From Notamacropus eugenii (taxonomy: Eukaryota; Chordata; Mammalia; Diprotodontia; Macropodidae), in assembly GCF_028372415.1 (NCBI RefSeq), contig NC_092876.1, positions 64,136,885 through 64,200,884 of the forward strand: a stretch of DNA of 64,000 nt, written 5' to 3'. Below the pieces are notes generated by a model. It saw nothing but the letters and a program-made list of their open reading frames with translations. It searched no databases and had not been told where the DNA came from. Shown here piece after piece: positions 12,171-24,144 of the stretch (position 1 is its first letter; each line of letters opens with the position of its first letter). The translations under genes and the position numbers were made by a program.

Positions 12171-12949
12171 CATGTTTCTTCTTTCCTCTGCCAAAATTGG
12201 GCAAAAAAATTGTTATCAAGTTCAATTAAGTTAGAGAGGCTTGGACCCTTTGTAGATGATTTTTAGGAGGATATGAGCAAGGGTTGCGCAGGATGAGAAA
12301 GACATGGATGGGTTATCAGCTCTATAAGAGACTAGTCACATCCCATGAAAGCTCCCTGCCCCCAACACTTGAGGATGGGTAAGAAATATGACAAAACTGT
12401 AAGGTTTTGTTAGTTTATGAGGACAAAACAGGAACTTGGTGTGGGGGGATGTGGATGCCCTGCGATCAGTGACAATAGAGCAGGCTGCATGAAAAAGGTG
12501 GAGTTAGAAATGCTCCTTTGGGAAGCAGAGGAGAGGACACATAAAAGATAAAGGAAGGACTTAAGAGCGCTTCGTAACTGACTTGATTATGAAAAGTGAG
12601 AAATAGCAAGAAAAGCAGACTGAGGACAGTGGGACAGTGGAGCCAAAGTGAGGGAGGGAAAGGTGGGCTTGTGTTCTGCCCCTGGGAGATGTCAGCAGTA
12701 GAGACAGGGATGAGACTGTTCTGTGTAGATCTAGGTCCAAACGAGACTGGAGAGAGGATAATTAGACATGTTTGAAGAAACAGAGATTGGGGGCAGAACC
12801 TAGTAAGATCATTTTGAATCCTACGAAGTTCTCCACAGGTCAAAAGAATCACATAAACTGGGTGAGGGCAGTTCGCAAGTACCCAGCAGTTCTCAAAACT
12901 ACCTGGGGTACTAGGAGTAGAGAGAGAAGACGTATGCAATAAAGATGAG
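12171..12949. other. Intergenic, nothing recognised
   Basis: This AG-rich stretch has no gene-like reading frame with conserved sequence, and no repeat family that I can name. A minus-strand open frame of 157 codons (12466-12939) is low-complexity in Ser/Pro/Leu and I do not think it is coding. The stretch may be the 5' extension of the L1 fragment that follows. Confidence 0.3.
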
Positions 12950-13930
12950 GGTTTGACAAGCCTATGGAAAACAAGCTGGGGAAAGAAGGCAAGGACTCAG
13001 GAAAAACTGCTTGGCAATTTGATGGAAAAGGGAATTACATCCACATCAGTGAATTCCAGGTGGATGAAATGTTTAAACATAACTCCCCTCTAAAAATATG
13101 AAAGGAAAGCGTTTAGTTGTGAAGGGGAGGTGAGAGTTTTGGTTTTTATTCAACAATTACGAAGGACTACAGAAATGTACCTGCCTACATGAAAAAAATT
13201 AAAATTGGGAAAATTTTATGGTAAATATAACAAAAAATTTGACACTTAAAATATAAGTAACTTAAAAAAAACCCAGAGTGGCCATTTCCAATCTACAATA
13301 AATAAATGGTTAAAAGGCATAATTGACAATTTTGAAGAGGACTAATTTAAGTCCCTTGAAAAAATGCTCAGCCTCACTAATTGAAGAGTCTAGTAAAAAC
13401 TTTGAGGTGTTACATCAAATGGGCAAAAATCATTAAAAGCAACGAAACCCAATGTCAGCAAAATTGTAGGACATTGCTGGTGGACTTGTAAACTTGTAGA
13501 ATCATTTTGAAGGGCCATCTGGCAATACAAAACAAAATATATAGTTTTACACATAATTATGTGTGTGTATATAGCTTATATATAGTATATGGTTACATAT
13601 ATATGTATACAAAACTACACATAGTTACATATACATATAATTATGTAAAACTAGGCATAGCCTTTGATCCAGTGATTCCATTGTTGGGAATATTCTTTGC
13701 AAGTGTTATTAAAAACAAAAAAGCTATCAGTTGAAAGGTTTTCATAACACCATAATATGAAATTAAAAAAACCAGATAGGAGTTAAATTGTGGTATGTTC
13801 ATGTAAAAGAATATTATAATGGAATTAAAACTGACATATAAAGCATACAAAGAAAACTGGAAAAACCTTTATGAAATAAGGCAAAGAGAAGAAATCACAG
13901 CTAGAAGAATGATGACCGCATGAGGTCAAG
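12950..13930 (+). repeat. L1 fragment (marsupial type), ORF2 3' part
   Basis: The text 'tttgaagggccatctggcaa', 'cctttgatccagtgattcca' and 'ctcagcctcactaattgaag' is the C-terminal ORF2 region of marsupial L1, on the plus strand. A TATATG-rich run (13,555-13,640) has expanded inside it. Heavily decayed. Confidence 0.7.
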
Positions 13931-13944
13931 AGAATGAGAATGAA

Positions 13945-14125
13945 TGGACAGAGTCCTGATGGCACTGAAGCAGGGCTCACTAGCTAGCAAGAACAGTCGA
14001 TGAATGATCTGAGTTTGAATCTTGCCTCAGACGTTTAACTACCTGTGTGACCCTATGCAAATTCCTTAATCATTCCTCATCTGTAAAGACTTTGGCCTGC
14101 TTCTAAGGTCTCTTCTAGTTATAAA
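13945..14125 (+). repeat. tRNA-derived SINE
   Basis: 'gatctgagtttgaatcttgc', 'ctacctgtgtgaccctatgc' and 'ctcatctgtaaagac' appear in SINE order; the B-box-like 'gagtttgaatc' shows the tRNA-related head. Confidence 0.6.
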
Positions 14126-14149
14126 CCTATGGGCCTATGACTCAGTTTT

Positions 14150-14420
14150 GTTCTAAAACTTGATGTTAAACTCAGCCCGGTCAGATGCCATCTGGAGTAT
14201 TGTGTTTAGTTCTGGGCTGTGTATTTTACTAAATAACACTGACAAACAGATGCCTAAGCCATAGGAACAGCAGAAATAAGGAGATGATTTGTCTGCAGAA
14301 GATGCAAGGATGCCCCTCAAGCATCAGAAGGAATGTCTCATGGAGACAGGATTAGATTTACTGCTTGAGGTCAGATTAGGAAAGTGACTGCTACCTTCCC
14401 AGAGCTAGGAACACCTGGAA
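14150..14420 (-). repeat. Antisense CR1/L3-type fragment
   Basis: 'tggagtattgtgtttagttc' followed by 'tgggctgtgtattttactaa' matches the reverse of the CR1-lineage 'not all copies report' 3' region also seen in sense at 3255-3600. Diverged, family call tentative. Confidence 0.4.
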
Positions 14421-14599
14421 TTGAATTTGGGTTCGATAGGAACCTAAAGTTGTCCTTTGACTACGAAGCCAACATGCTTTCTACTACCCCACAAGATTCT
14501 CAATTAGGAAAACAATGAATAATTAACTGAAAACCTTAGTACATTTACTATGCGGTAAGAATTATTTCAAGACCTTATAAAATGACCATGTATTCAGCA

Positions 14600-14720
14600 C
14601 CACAAGAAGCAACACGCCCTAATGGATAAAAAACAGGCTGTAGACTTGGGGAGATCCGTGTCCTGCCCCTGACACCATGTTGGCTGTGGTCCTAAGCAAG
14701 TCACCCATTTTTTGAATAGT
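14600..14720 (+). repeat. Diverged SINE fragment
   Basis: 'ccctaatggataaaaaacag' and 'ggtcctaagcaagtcaccca' resemble the head and centre of the marsupial tRNA-derived SINE. Partial copy. Confidence 0.4.
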
Positions 14721-15049
14721 CCCTAGGGAGGCAAAGTGGGTGGGGGGTGTCTCTCAAGGAAGATTGCTTGGTTCCAGTTCCCTACATCAACAAAATCATG
14801 GGCGGGGGGATGGGGGGGGTGCAGTGAGACAGTCCCTAATATCTATAGGCGGTGGTACTTTTAAAAGCCACTTGTCTTTGACAAAGAATGCTAAAGGTTT
14901 GAATGCATGAGGGAAAGATAATTTAATCACTCTGTAGGGAGGGGAAATTAACAAGTGTAAACTCTTAATCTTTAGATATTTAATTTATAAGACTGAATAA
15001 TTATTTAGTGTTAGAACATTAAATCATTTTAAGTGCTTTTGTTGCAAAT

Positions 15050-16310
15050 ATCTGTATAATTTATACCAGGAATGCAGGACTGGTTCAATACTAAGAAAGC
15101 TATCATACTTGATTTGGTTATTGAGATAGTCAATTATGCTGATAGTTTTCTGTATCGATTGATATAATCATTTGATTATATCAATAGATGCAGAAAAAGC
15201 TTTTGACAAGATGTAACACATTCCTATTAAAAAACTAGAAAGCATAGGAATCAGGGGAGCCTCATTTCTCAAATATGTATGGAACTGAGCCAAATTGATA
15301 AAAATAAGAGCCATTCTCAACTGATAAAATGGCCAAAGGATATGAACAGGCAGTTTTCAGAAAAAGAAATAAAAGCTCCCAATAGTCACATGAAAAAATG
15401 CTGTAAATCACTACTGATTTAAGAATTACAAATTAAAACAACTCTGAGATACTACTTCCTACATCTCAGATTGGTTAATACAACAGAAAAGAAAAATAGC
15501 AAATGCTGGAGTGGATGTGGAAAAATTAGGACACTGATACGCTGTTTGGTGGAACAGTGAAATGGTCCAAACCACTCTGGAGAATAATTTGGAACTATGT
15601 CCAAAGGGCTATAAAACCGTGCATACCCTTGGACCCAGCAATATCTTTACTAGGTTTGTATCTCAAAGAGATCAAAGAAAGGGGAAAAGGTCCTACTTGT
15701 ACAAATATATTTATATTGGCTCTTTTTTTGATGCCAAAGAATTGGAAATTGAGGGGATGCCCCAAACTGGGGAATGGCTCAACAAGTTGTGGTATATAAT
15801 TGTGATGGAAACTACTGTTTTATAAAAAATGAGGAGGATGGTTTCAGAGAAAACTGAGAACACTTATACGAACTGATGTAAAGTGAAGGGAACAGAACCA
15901 GAAGAACATTGTACACAGAACCAGCAACATTGCAGGGATGATGAACTGTGAAAAACTTAACTACTCTGATCAAGACAATAATCCAAAACAATTCCAAAGG
16001 ACCTATGATGAAGGATGCTATCCACCTCCAGAGAGACAGAACTGATGAACTCTAAGTGCAAACTGAAGCAGACTTTTTAAACTCTCTTTATTTTTATTGT
16101 TTTATTTTGTGTGTTTTCTTTTGCAACATGGCTAATATGGAAATATGTTCTTGATGACTTCCTATCAATATCAAATTGCTTGCCTTCTCAAATTGGGGAG
16201 AGGGGTTTGAGAGAAAGAATTTGGAACTCAAAATTTTTTTAAATGGTAAATTTTTTTAACCTTAATTGGGAAATATTTGACAAAAAATTTTAAATAATTA
16301 AAAAAATAAA
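15050..16310 (+). repeat. L1 3' fragment (marsupial type)
   Basis: It carries the ORF2 C-terminal region and 3'UTR of marsupial L1. The RT-domain remnant 'gatgcagaaaaagcttttga' is present, then 'aaatgctggagtggatgtgg', 'cataccctt ggacc' and the 3' block 'tccaaaggacctatgatgaa', ending in an A/T-rich tail near 16,310. A short readable frame at 15,562-15,825 has typical ORF2 C-terminal peptides such as GEWLNKLWYI. Degraded, not active. Confidence 0.85.
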
Positions 16311-16419
16311 AAATGTGTATATGTGTACATGTATAATTTGTAGACTGCACAGATATATATGTACATATATAACTATAAGATAGTTCTTCAGATGCTTGAA
16401 AGATTTCCTTAGATTTCTT

Positions 16420-16570
16420 CTTACTCTCCTTCTCTCTCTCCCTCCATCCCTCTCTTCTTTCTCTTCTCTCCATATGTGTGTTTATGTGTGTATACACACA
16501 CACACACCTCTCTATATAGATACATATTTACATGCACACACACACATATATATATATACATATGTATTTG
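16420..16570 (+). repeat. Compound simple repeat (TC)n, (TG)n, (CA)n, (TA)n
   Basis: A CT-rich run is followed by alternating purine-pyrimidine TGTG/CACA/TATA blocks just after the A-rich tail of the L1 fragment, as commonly grows from LINE tails. Confidence 0.8.
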
Positions 16571-17029
16571 TGTGGTATTTGAAGGTGGTAAGGGTAGCCT
16601 GGATGATGGCAGGACTCTTCCCTTTATAGGGAGAGGGTATTGAACACATAAGCCAAATATTACACTGCCCTGATTTCTGTGGTCACCTTTTTAAAAAGTC
16701 AGCTGAATGACCCTGGTGGACCACGACCAACTGCTCTGCTTTGAGGGGGAAGCAGTTGAGTCATGGCTCCTACAGTATCTAGCATTTTCGTCTTTACAAG
16801 AGTCTAATAGCAGAGATTCTAGCTGCCACGGCTGTTTAGTTGTCGCCAATGTTTTACAACAGACAGGTGAGCCTTCCTCACCTGCACAAGTGTGGCCTGG
16901 AAGCTCAGGTCAGGACCCAGTTTTCCAAGTCCTGTGACCACTGGCCCCCTAGCTGGAGAATGTAAGGATGGTATGGACAGATGCTTTCCAGAGAGTGAGC
17001 CTCCCTCTGACTAAATAGGAGACAGTGTA

Positions 17030-17200
17030 TGCAGTGGACAGAGTGATGGATTGCACACTAGAGATCATGAGTTCAAATCCAAGCCCTGCCAGTTATTCCT
17101 GGTGTGACTCCAGGCAAGTCCCTATTTCTCTGAGTCTCGGTTCCTCACCTATTAAATAAGGGGGATGGATCAACGACTTCTAGGGTCCCTTTAGCATTCA
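17030..17200 (+). repeat. tRNA-derived/MIR-like SINE
   Basis: 'gcagtggacagagtgatgga', 'gagttcaaatccaagccctg' (B-box-like), 'caggcaagtccctatttctc' and 'agggtccctttagcattcat' lie in SINE order. Confidence 0.6.
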
Positions 17201-17589
17201 TCTTAATCTAGCACTTCGCTGGCTGGCAATTTGTTCTGTGATATGTGAAAATTATCTTCCTCCTAGAAATGGCCTCATTCTCATTCCCACTCTGACTTTC
17301 TGTCTATTCAGCCTTCTAATATGAACCAAAGAGCCAAATTTCAAAAGGATGAAGGTTGAGATCTGAATTCTCTTGTTTCATTAGGACATTACCTGGACAA
17401 GTCCCTAAACTTGGAGTGCCTTCATTTCCTCACCTTTAAAATGAAGAGAGGTAGCTTTTTACATGCCTGCCTTGGAAGTGAAAGCAGGAAATATAGGGGA
17501 TAAAACATGATGGAGATGTTCCACAGATATGCACAGAAATCCTGGGTAGCTCATGACTCTTATCCTCTCTGGATTTTTCACTAAATTAG

Positions 17590-17940
17590 GTTTATAGGCT
17601 TTGGAGCTGAAAGGGCCTTAAAGGTTGGTTAGTCCCAACTCCCTCACTTTACAAAGAAAACAATGCCTAGGGGGAAAGGGCAGTCCTCAGAATCAGGTGG
17701 GCAGTAAGTAACAGAGCTGGAATCTGAACGCAGAAACCTTAGGCTTGCTGTCAGGAAAAGAAATTTTCTAACTACATAGCAGTGGACAAGAGGAATTCGT
17801 GACCTCAGGAGGTGATGCTCCTTCACTGGTAGACTTGGAGCCAGGGATGGATGACCACTTGGGGCTGTTATTTCTGGTTCGGGCTGGATTAGGTATCTGC
17901 TGAGGTCCTTTCCATTTTTCAAATTTTGTTATTCTGTAAA
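17590..17940 (+). repeat. Old SINE and CR1/L3-like piece
   Basis: 'tttggagctgaaagggcctt' with 'taagtaacagagctggaatc' is an old therian SINE. The following 'gagccagggatggatgacca' is the antisense CR1/L3 signature. Confidence 0.45.
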
Positions 17941-18059
17941 GTTTCAGAAAGACAGGTTTAGATTCTTTATAAGGAAAAAGTTCCAAAGAGTTTGAGCTGG
18001 ATCCACATAGAGCAGGAAAGCCTCAAGTGATGCTACAGGGGATTTACTGAGGAGACACC

Positions 18060-18720
18060 TGGTCATTCGGTCAATACACATTTAATAAGCACTGTGTGTC
18101 GGACACTGTGCTGAGTGTTGGGGATGCAAAGAACAGCAAAAAGCAGTCTCTGATTTCAGGGAGCTCACAGCTAATGGGATATGTATTACCCTAGATGATA
18201 TGAGGGCCTTTGTAACTCATTCTGTGAGCCAGCAAGGGAAAGAGGGGATGGGTTAGAGGCAGGAGGAGAACCAGGAGTCTACAGAATTAAAGAATCTCAG
18301 AAGCAGAGGGAAGAGAAGACCTTCCTCTTCTCAGGAGGGAGAGGGAATGATGGGCAATCAAATCCTCCATGGAAGAAGGAGGGTAAGGATTGGGGGCTGG
18401 GTAGGGCTCTGGTGATTGGGAAGTGCTTGGGCCTAATGTAGGTTTACTGAATGGGGATGAGTAGGCATGGAATGGCAAATAGGGAAAAACAGAGATGAAG
18501 ATGAAAAGGCAGGGAAGGTGCCCACTTGTGGTGAGCCTAGACTGGCGGTCAAGGAGGGTGGATTTCGCTCCAGAAAGCAGCAGCAGCCAGGGGTGTGTTC
18601 TGAGCAGAGGAAGAGTGATCAGATAGCTCCTCTAGAAAATTGATTTGGCAGAGGTGTGAACAATGAGGGGCAGATGCCAGAGATGGGCTGCTGGGAAGAC
18701 CACCTCCAGCCATGCTGGGT
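18060..18720 (-). repeat. Antisense L2 LINE fragment
   Basis: 'acatttaataagcactgtgt', 'ctgtgctgagtgttggggat', 'gggagctcacagctaatggg' and 'gatttggcagaggtgtgaac' follow the antisense L2 order. Confidence 0.5.
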
Positions 18721-18754
18721 GGACTGTCTACTTAGAACTTCTGAGTAAGAGCTG

Positions 18755-18975
18755 ACTGAAAGCTAGGTGGCTCCGTAGAAAGGACTGTGGGCCTGAAGTC
18801 AGGAAGACCCAAGTTCAAATCTAGCCTAAGACACTAGCTATGTGTACTTAATACTGTTTGCCTCAGTTTCCTCATCTGTAAAAGAAGCTGGAGAAGGAAA
18901 TGGCAAACTATTCCAGTATCTTTGCCCAAAAAAATCTCAAATAGAATCACAAAGAGTCAGGATCAATAATGAAAA
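18755..18975 (+). repeat. RTE-tailed tRNA-derived SINE (marsupial)
   Basis: The head 'gctaggtggctccgtagaaa' and 'agttcaaatctagcctaaga' are tRNA-like. The body has 'cctcagtttcctcatctgta'. The tail 'gctggagaaggaaatggcaa' to 'aatcacaaagagtcagg' is the RTE-derived 3' end found in marsupial SINEs. Nearly full length. Confidence 0.8.
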
Positions 18976-19129
18976 CTGAAAGGATTTATTTTTAGGTGGT
19001 ACAAAGGTCATGGATCCAACCCTTTCGTTGGCTGTCACTTAAAGCTATGACTTCATGAAACTCCAATTTGGCATTCCCCCCCCCCCAATAGAAGTATCTT
19101 TTTCCTATGAAGAAAGCAGTCTCATAAAG

Positions 19130-19690
19130 TGACCAGAACACAAGAATTTGGAATCAGAAACACCGGGATTTAAATCTCATTTCTGTCTGTTACTAGAATC
19201 TCTCAGGTCTCCTCATTTTTAAATGTCGGGGGGGCGGGGCGGTATATGTGCCTCACTTGCCTCATTGTATCACTGAGAGGCTCACACAGTGTGGTCACAA
19301 ATCTTAAAGCAGGATGTAAAATCCATGATTACGATCTGGTTGAATGGTGCATACGTATATTTGATTCAGAGCTAGCAATAGTACCAATGTCCACTCAGTT
19401 TTCGAAGTGTTTCACATCCATGGTCTCATTGGATACAACCCTATAAGCTAAGTCAGAGACCTACATTTAGAACCAGCCTGATGATGCACATGCCAGGCAA
19501 CTCCTGGCAAATCATTTAATCCCACCGGGCCCTCTTTCTTCTTTTGTGAAATAATAGGGTTGGACTAGCAGGCCCACGAGGACCCTTCCAACTCTCCCGT
19601 CATCCCACAGACATCAGCATCCTTGTTTTCCCAGTGAGGACAGAGTCTCAGAGAGTGGATGCAATTACTGAGGTCATACAGATATTGTAT
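19130..19690 (+). repeat. Two diverged SINE fragments
   Basis: 19,130-19,220 has 'gaatcagaaacaccgggatt' and 19,460-19,690 has 'ggcaaatcatttaatcccac' plus 'gacccttccaactctcccgt', which read as pieces of tRNA-derived/MIR-type SINEs. A G-run with GC box lies between them. No gene is visible. Confidence 0.4.
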
Positions 19691-20189
19691 AGATATAATT
19701 TTTAGACAGCACCATGAATTTAAACATAAATTAATTTATAAATTTAAATAAATGAAAAGGCTCTTTTTTTTTAAGATTAATTTTGCTGCCCTGCACTGAC
19801 ATCTTCTTCTGACGACTTGCTGTGCACACAGGTGACCATAGGTTTGCCACAGTTACTCCAGAAGCACCCCAGCTTGGGCAGCTCCTTCCTGCCAGAGATA
19901 CAGCTTTGGGCTGGGCCAAAGAACAGTGGACAGGTCAGGCCAAGCAGCATAAAAGACACTTTCAAGTCAGCATGATCATTTATTTGTGGAAGGGAGAGAG
20001 ACTTGGGTAGGGGATAGAGGAGACAGAGACTCTAGGACCCACATGGGCAGAGATCCCCATACACTGTGAAGCTGATGCTGGGGAGGTTTCCACAGGGAGA
20101 AGGGGCAGAGCAGGGCAGGGTCAGGAGGAGCTCACCTGCTGAACCTGGGAGAGTTTCCTGTTTTAACAAATTAAGCCTATTGTTTTAAT

Positions 20190-20300
20190 TGATTTTATAT
20201 GTATGTATATGTGTATTAGCTATGTATACACACATATACTTACATACACATACAAACACACACACACATATACATACATATAAATATATATAAAACACCA
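20190..20300 (+). repeat. (TATG)/(CA)/(TA) simple repeat
   Basis: Alternating TATGTATG, CACA and TATA blocks. The surrounding 19,700-21,000 holds no gene and no repeat I can name. Confidence 0.8.
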
Positions 20301-21025
20301 GTCATCTCTGAATATGTTACCCCCACAAATGAAACCTCCATTTTAACTAGGAAAGAGTTAAGCAAAATTGATAAACAAAAAAGCCATGCTTGACAGAACA
20401 TGCAACATTTCTCACCCATAGACCCCCCCCCCCATAATGAAGGAATATAGACATATTTCATCCTTTTTCCTTTGGATCCAAGAGTTTTAACTAATTATTC
20501 TTGCTAACTAGATGCTATGTTGATGGTTCTTCTTTCTGAAGGAAGAGAAGTACTTTCAAAGCTTTCTAAATTTGAGTATCCTGGACAAAGTGCCAGTTAC
20601 CCCAGTCTAGTTGCAGCTTTACCTCCTATAAAATCACGCACAGGTCTGTAAGAAATGTGTGTGTCACCCAAGGACCAAACAGCTAAGCGCCAAGAGTCCT
20701 GGAATTGAGGGATGCAGTTTTTAGCTACCATCATGTATCATACATCAGGCAGTAGAAGGAGGTAAGTACCCACATGGATGAAAGCCTGGACCCCAAGGTA
20801 TGGTCTCAGCTAGGCAGAGGACAGAGGGACTGCTGAGTCCTCCTGCGCCTTAGCATTCCTGACAGTCCTGTTCCTAGGACTGTGGCAGGCTTTTTATTCA
20901 TCCTTTGTGAGCCATTGTTGGTTGTTTATCATGTACCCAGAACCTGACTTCTCACTTTCTGCAGATGGAGTCGGAATTCCCCCAGTCACTTATGTCTTAT
21001 GACCCTGGGGTCACCTTGGCCTATT

Positions 21026-21229
21026 CAGGAGTAGGGAATCTTCAGCCTTGAGGCCACATATGGTCCTCTAGGTCCTCAAGCGCGGCCCTTTGATTGAATC
21101 TAAACTTCACAGAACAAGTCCCCTTCATAAAAGAATTTGTTCTGTAAAAGCTTGGACTCGGTCAACAGGCTGCATCCAAGGACCTAGAAGGCCACCTGTG
21201 GCCTGGAGGCTGCAGGTTCCCCACCCTTG
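21026..21229 (+). mobile_element. Non-autonomous hAT element, OposCharlie (OC1)-like
   Basis: An approximately 204-bp copy is bounded by imperfect inverted ends (caggagtagggaatc at the left, ggttccccacccttg at the right). The inner halves are mirror-related: 'ggtcctctaggtcctcaagc' on the left answers 'aaggacctagaaggccacct' on the right. The whole unit folds as a long inverted repeat around 'aaagaatttgttctgtaaaa'. It matches from memory the hAT element OC1 of opossum. Non-coding. Confidence 0.75.
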
Positions 21230-21539
21230 CCCCACACCCTGTGAGTTGGCAAGTCCCATCCTTTCTACTTCCATAATAGCTCTCCCCATCTCACTGCCAC
21301 CATTCTCCTCCAGGCCATCACCTCTGCTTCCTTGGACCTTGGAGAGGCAACCCTGGGCTCCAAGCCTGTAGGTGGGGGACTATGCCAAGCCAGCCTCTCT
21401 GGGCCTCACCTTCCTTGTCTGGACAGAGGGAATACTATCAGTACCTCCCTCATCGAACTGTTGTAAGGATCAAGTGAGATGCAATTTGTAAAGGGGAATA
21501 AAACCTTATAGTGCTATATAAGTAGCTTCTTCTTGATGG

Positions 21540-21730
21540 GTGTTCCTGTCTCCAGTCTATCCATCCATCACATTGCTGCCTGAGTCATCCCTCCAGCTCT
21601 CTGTCATGATCATATCACACTCTTCTACTCAATAACCTTCTGTTGCTCCCTATGACCTAGCAAATACAAACCAACCTCCTGATTGGCACTCACAGTCATC
21701 CACCTTTAGGATCTAGCCTCCTTTCAAAGG
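21540..21730 (+). repeat. L2 fragment
   Basis: 'ctgcctgagtcatccctcca', 'ctactcaataaccttctgtt' and 'aggatctagcctcctttcaa' recall the L2 ORF2 3' portion ('ctcaataaactcc', 'gctccctat'). Confidence 0.5.
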
Positions 21731-21964
21731 ATCCATTGAAGAACTTTGGTAAGAAGTCATGTTTTAGCTGTGTGATAAAAGGGAAAGATTTGGTTATTTG
21801 ATATGTCAAAGCTGCATGAAATGTGCATCAGGCTATGGAGGGATGTGTGGCCAAGATGGGCTAAATTTGCCATCTTGTATCCTCTATTTTCATCTTTGAT
21901 GCTCTTTTTTCCTGTATTAATATTTTAATTTTTAAAGTTTTATTGGTACCTACTGTCTTGACAT

Positions 21965-22215
21965 CTGGGTAGTATAGGTGGATAGAGCAATGGGCCTGGA
22001 AACAGTAAGATCTGAGTTTAAATCCAGCCTTAGACACTTCCTATCTTGTGACCCTGGGCAAGTCACTTAGCCCTAGTTGCCTCAGTTTCCTCATATGTAA
22101 AATGAGCTGGAGAAGGAAATGGCAAACCACTCCAGTATCTCAGCCAAGAAAACCCCAAATGGAGTCACGAAGAGTCAGACATGACTGAAAAACGGACTAA
22201 GCAAGAACAACTTAT
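21965..22215 (+). repeat. RTE-tailed tRNA-derived SINE (marsupial)
   Basis: Full-length copy: head 'gtggatagagcaatgggcct', B-box-like 'gagtttaaatccagcc', centre 'tgggcaagtcacttagccct', tail 'ggcaaaccactccagtatct' and 'gagtcacgaagagtcagaca'. It is closely related to the copy at 18,755-18,975. Confidence 0.85.
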
Positions 22216-22699
22216 AATTACCATTGAACTCTCTCAGGAGGTGAAACTTAGATCCTATAAGAATGGAAAAAGCAGACTGTGGGGCCATTCACCTGGGCTC
22301 CACGCTCGGCCTTCAAAGCTCAGGTGTACTAGCCAGACAGAAATGAGACAGATGACTGCCAACAATTTACGCTGGTTCCTATGGAAATGTGATGCTGTCC
22401 GAAAGGGCCTAAAAATATTTCTAAAGATTATAAAGTCACTGAAGATGTTGTGAGCCCAGGTTGGCAAGGAATACAGATGAGATACTTTGATTTGGGACAC
22501 AGAAAGGGGTTGTCTGAGAATGGGACTGGACTTCTGGACCACAGCTCAAAGCAGGGATGACAGGTTCCTGGGCAGAATTTGAATGAATGTAACGAATGAA
22601 GGTTGGCAAGAATGTATTTCCCAGATTTCTTGTGAATCTAATCAAAAGTGCTTTAAACTAAAAAGGAAAAGGGAGGCAGAAGACTGCATCTATCCATTT

Positions 22700-22800
22700 C
22701 TCTCTCTCTTTCTCTCTGTCTCTCTCTTTCTTCCTTCCTTCCTTCCTTCCTTCCTTCCTTCCTTCCTTCCTTCCTTCCTTCCTTCCTTTCTTTCTTTCTC
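22700..22800 (+). repeat. (TTCC)n microsatellite
   Basis: A run of about 15 uninterrupted TTCC units is preceded by (TC)n. The flanks (22,216-22,700 and 22,800-23,370) show no gene. Confidence 0.95.
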
Positions 22801-23377
22801 TTCCCACCAAACTAAACACCACAGAGAGATGCTACAGAGAAGGAAGAAAAACACCAGTGGAGAAACCCAGGAGTAAAGGGGAGATAAAATCCAAGAAAAG
22901 ATCCAGCAGTAAAATTCTCTCTCTTGGGGTCATGGTAAAGTTCAAATAAGACAATAGAGTGTCTTGCACTATGCACTAGAGTGCATAGTAAACCTTAAAA
23001 CCCTTTATAAATGCCAGTTATTAAAATCCATAGCCTCAAATGATCCAAGTTTAGGCATCAAGGGGCTTGGTGGCTGCTGGTCAGATCTCTCAAACATAGG
23101 AGGCTGGTGGGAATGGCTCATGCACTGGATGACCCAATCATGGTCCAAAAGGATCCTGACAGGCTAATTCAATGGGTAATAATTCAATAGGGATGAAGTT
23201 AAAGTCTTACACTTGGGTAGAGAAAATCTTTGAGCACATATGGCTGAGAAATTCACCACCCTGCAGTCAAACTGGATAATGAAAAGAAAATAATTAATTT
23301 TTATAAATAGTTTATAAAAATTCATATGTGTATACATACACACATTTTTTACATATGTATACGTGTACATATATATT

Positions 23378-23470
23378 TTTTCTAGTCAGTCAACAGACAT
23401 TTGTTAAGAGCTTACTATGTGGCCACACACTGTGCTAAGCTTTGGAGAATACAAGCCTTTCAAATGAAAC
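23378..23470 (-). repeat. Antisense L2 3' end
   Basis: 'gacatttgttaagagcttac' and 'actgtgctaagctttggaga' are the reverse of the L2 tail. Confidence 0.5.
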
Positions 23471-24144
23471 AAAACCAGTTTTCCCAGTGAGCCTGAAGGG
23501 CCCTGCCCTTTGAGTGTGGTGAGATGTTCAAAGAGAGACCTGAAGGAGGGGAAAGGTTTTATTACCTGAACCCAAATTGATACAGGAATCCTGGGACTGT
23601 CCTGAACTTCTCCATCATCTTCTCATTCATCCTCACTCATTGCTAGAAAATAGGAATGGGGTAAAGATGGGTGAGAGACAGAGAAAAGCTGGTCCAGGAC
23701 TCTGAGGAATTCCCGCAAGTGGGATAACTAGTCAAGGCTGGGCCTGAGTTTGCTCCTGGCTGACTCACCTTTGTCCTCCCCAGACCAGTGCTCTCTCCCT
23801 TGCTTTTAGAGAGGAATCTTCTGTTCCATGACTGACCTCGGCATAGTCTCATACTAAACTGGCAGTTTCTGTTCCACAATGGGGCCATGGACCCTATTCT
23901 TCAGACCCGGACATGAGGCTGATGGCAACAGCAGCCAGCTAAAGTAATAGCTCAATGCATTTAGAGAATAAATTCAAGTTTGTAAATGCTTGACATATAT
24001 TACCTCATCTACTTCTCTCAATGACCTCACAAGGTGCAAGCTGCTATTATCCCCATTTTACAGACTTAGCATTTCTGGAGTACCTGGCAATTTACAAAGT
24101 GCTGTTCTGACAACAATCCTGTTTGGTTGCATGTTCACAAGACT

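Noticed and set aside
12466-12939. 157-codon minus-strand frame in the ELOA-PITHD1 gap
   Set aside because: Low-complexity Ser/Leu/Pro composition from an AG-rich plus strand, no conserved motif, no splice partners.
15562-15825. Apparent small protein with peptides LENNLELCPKG and GEWLNKLWY
   Set aside because: It is the decayed C-terminal ORF2 of an L1 fragment.
16420-16570. Alternating CA/TG/TA blocks as a regulatory or Z-DNA switch
   Set aside because: Ordinary simple-repeat growth next to an L1 tail, far from any promoter.
17050-17100. tRNA-like promoter boxes in this and the other SINE heads as true tRNA genes
   Set aside because: They continue into SINE bodies and tails, have no intact cloverleaf, and recur many times in the window.
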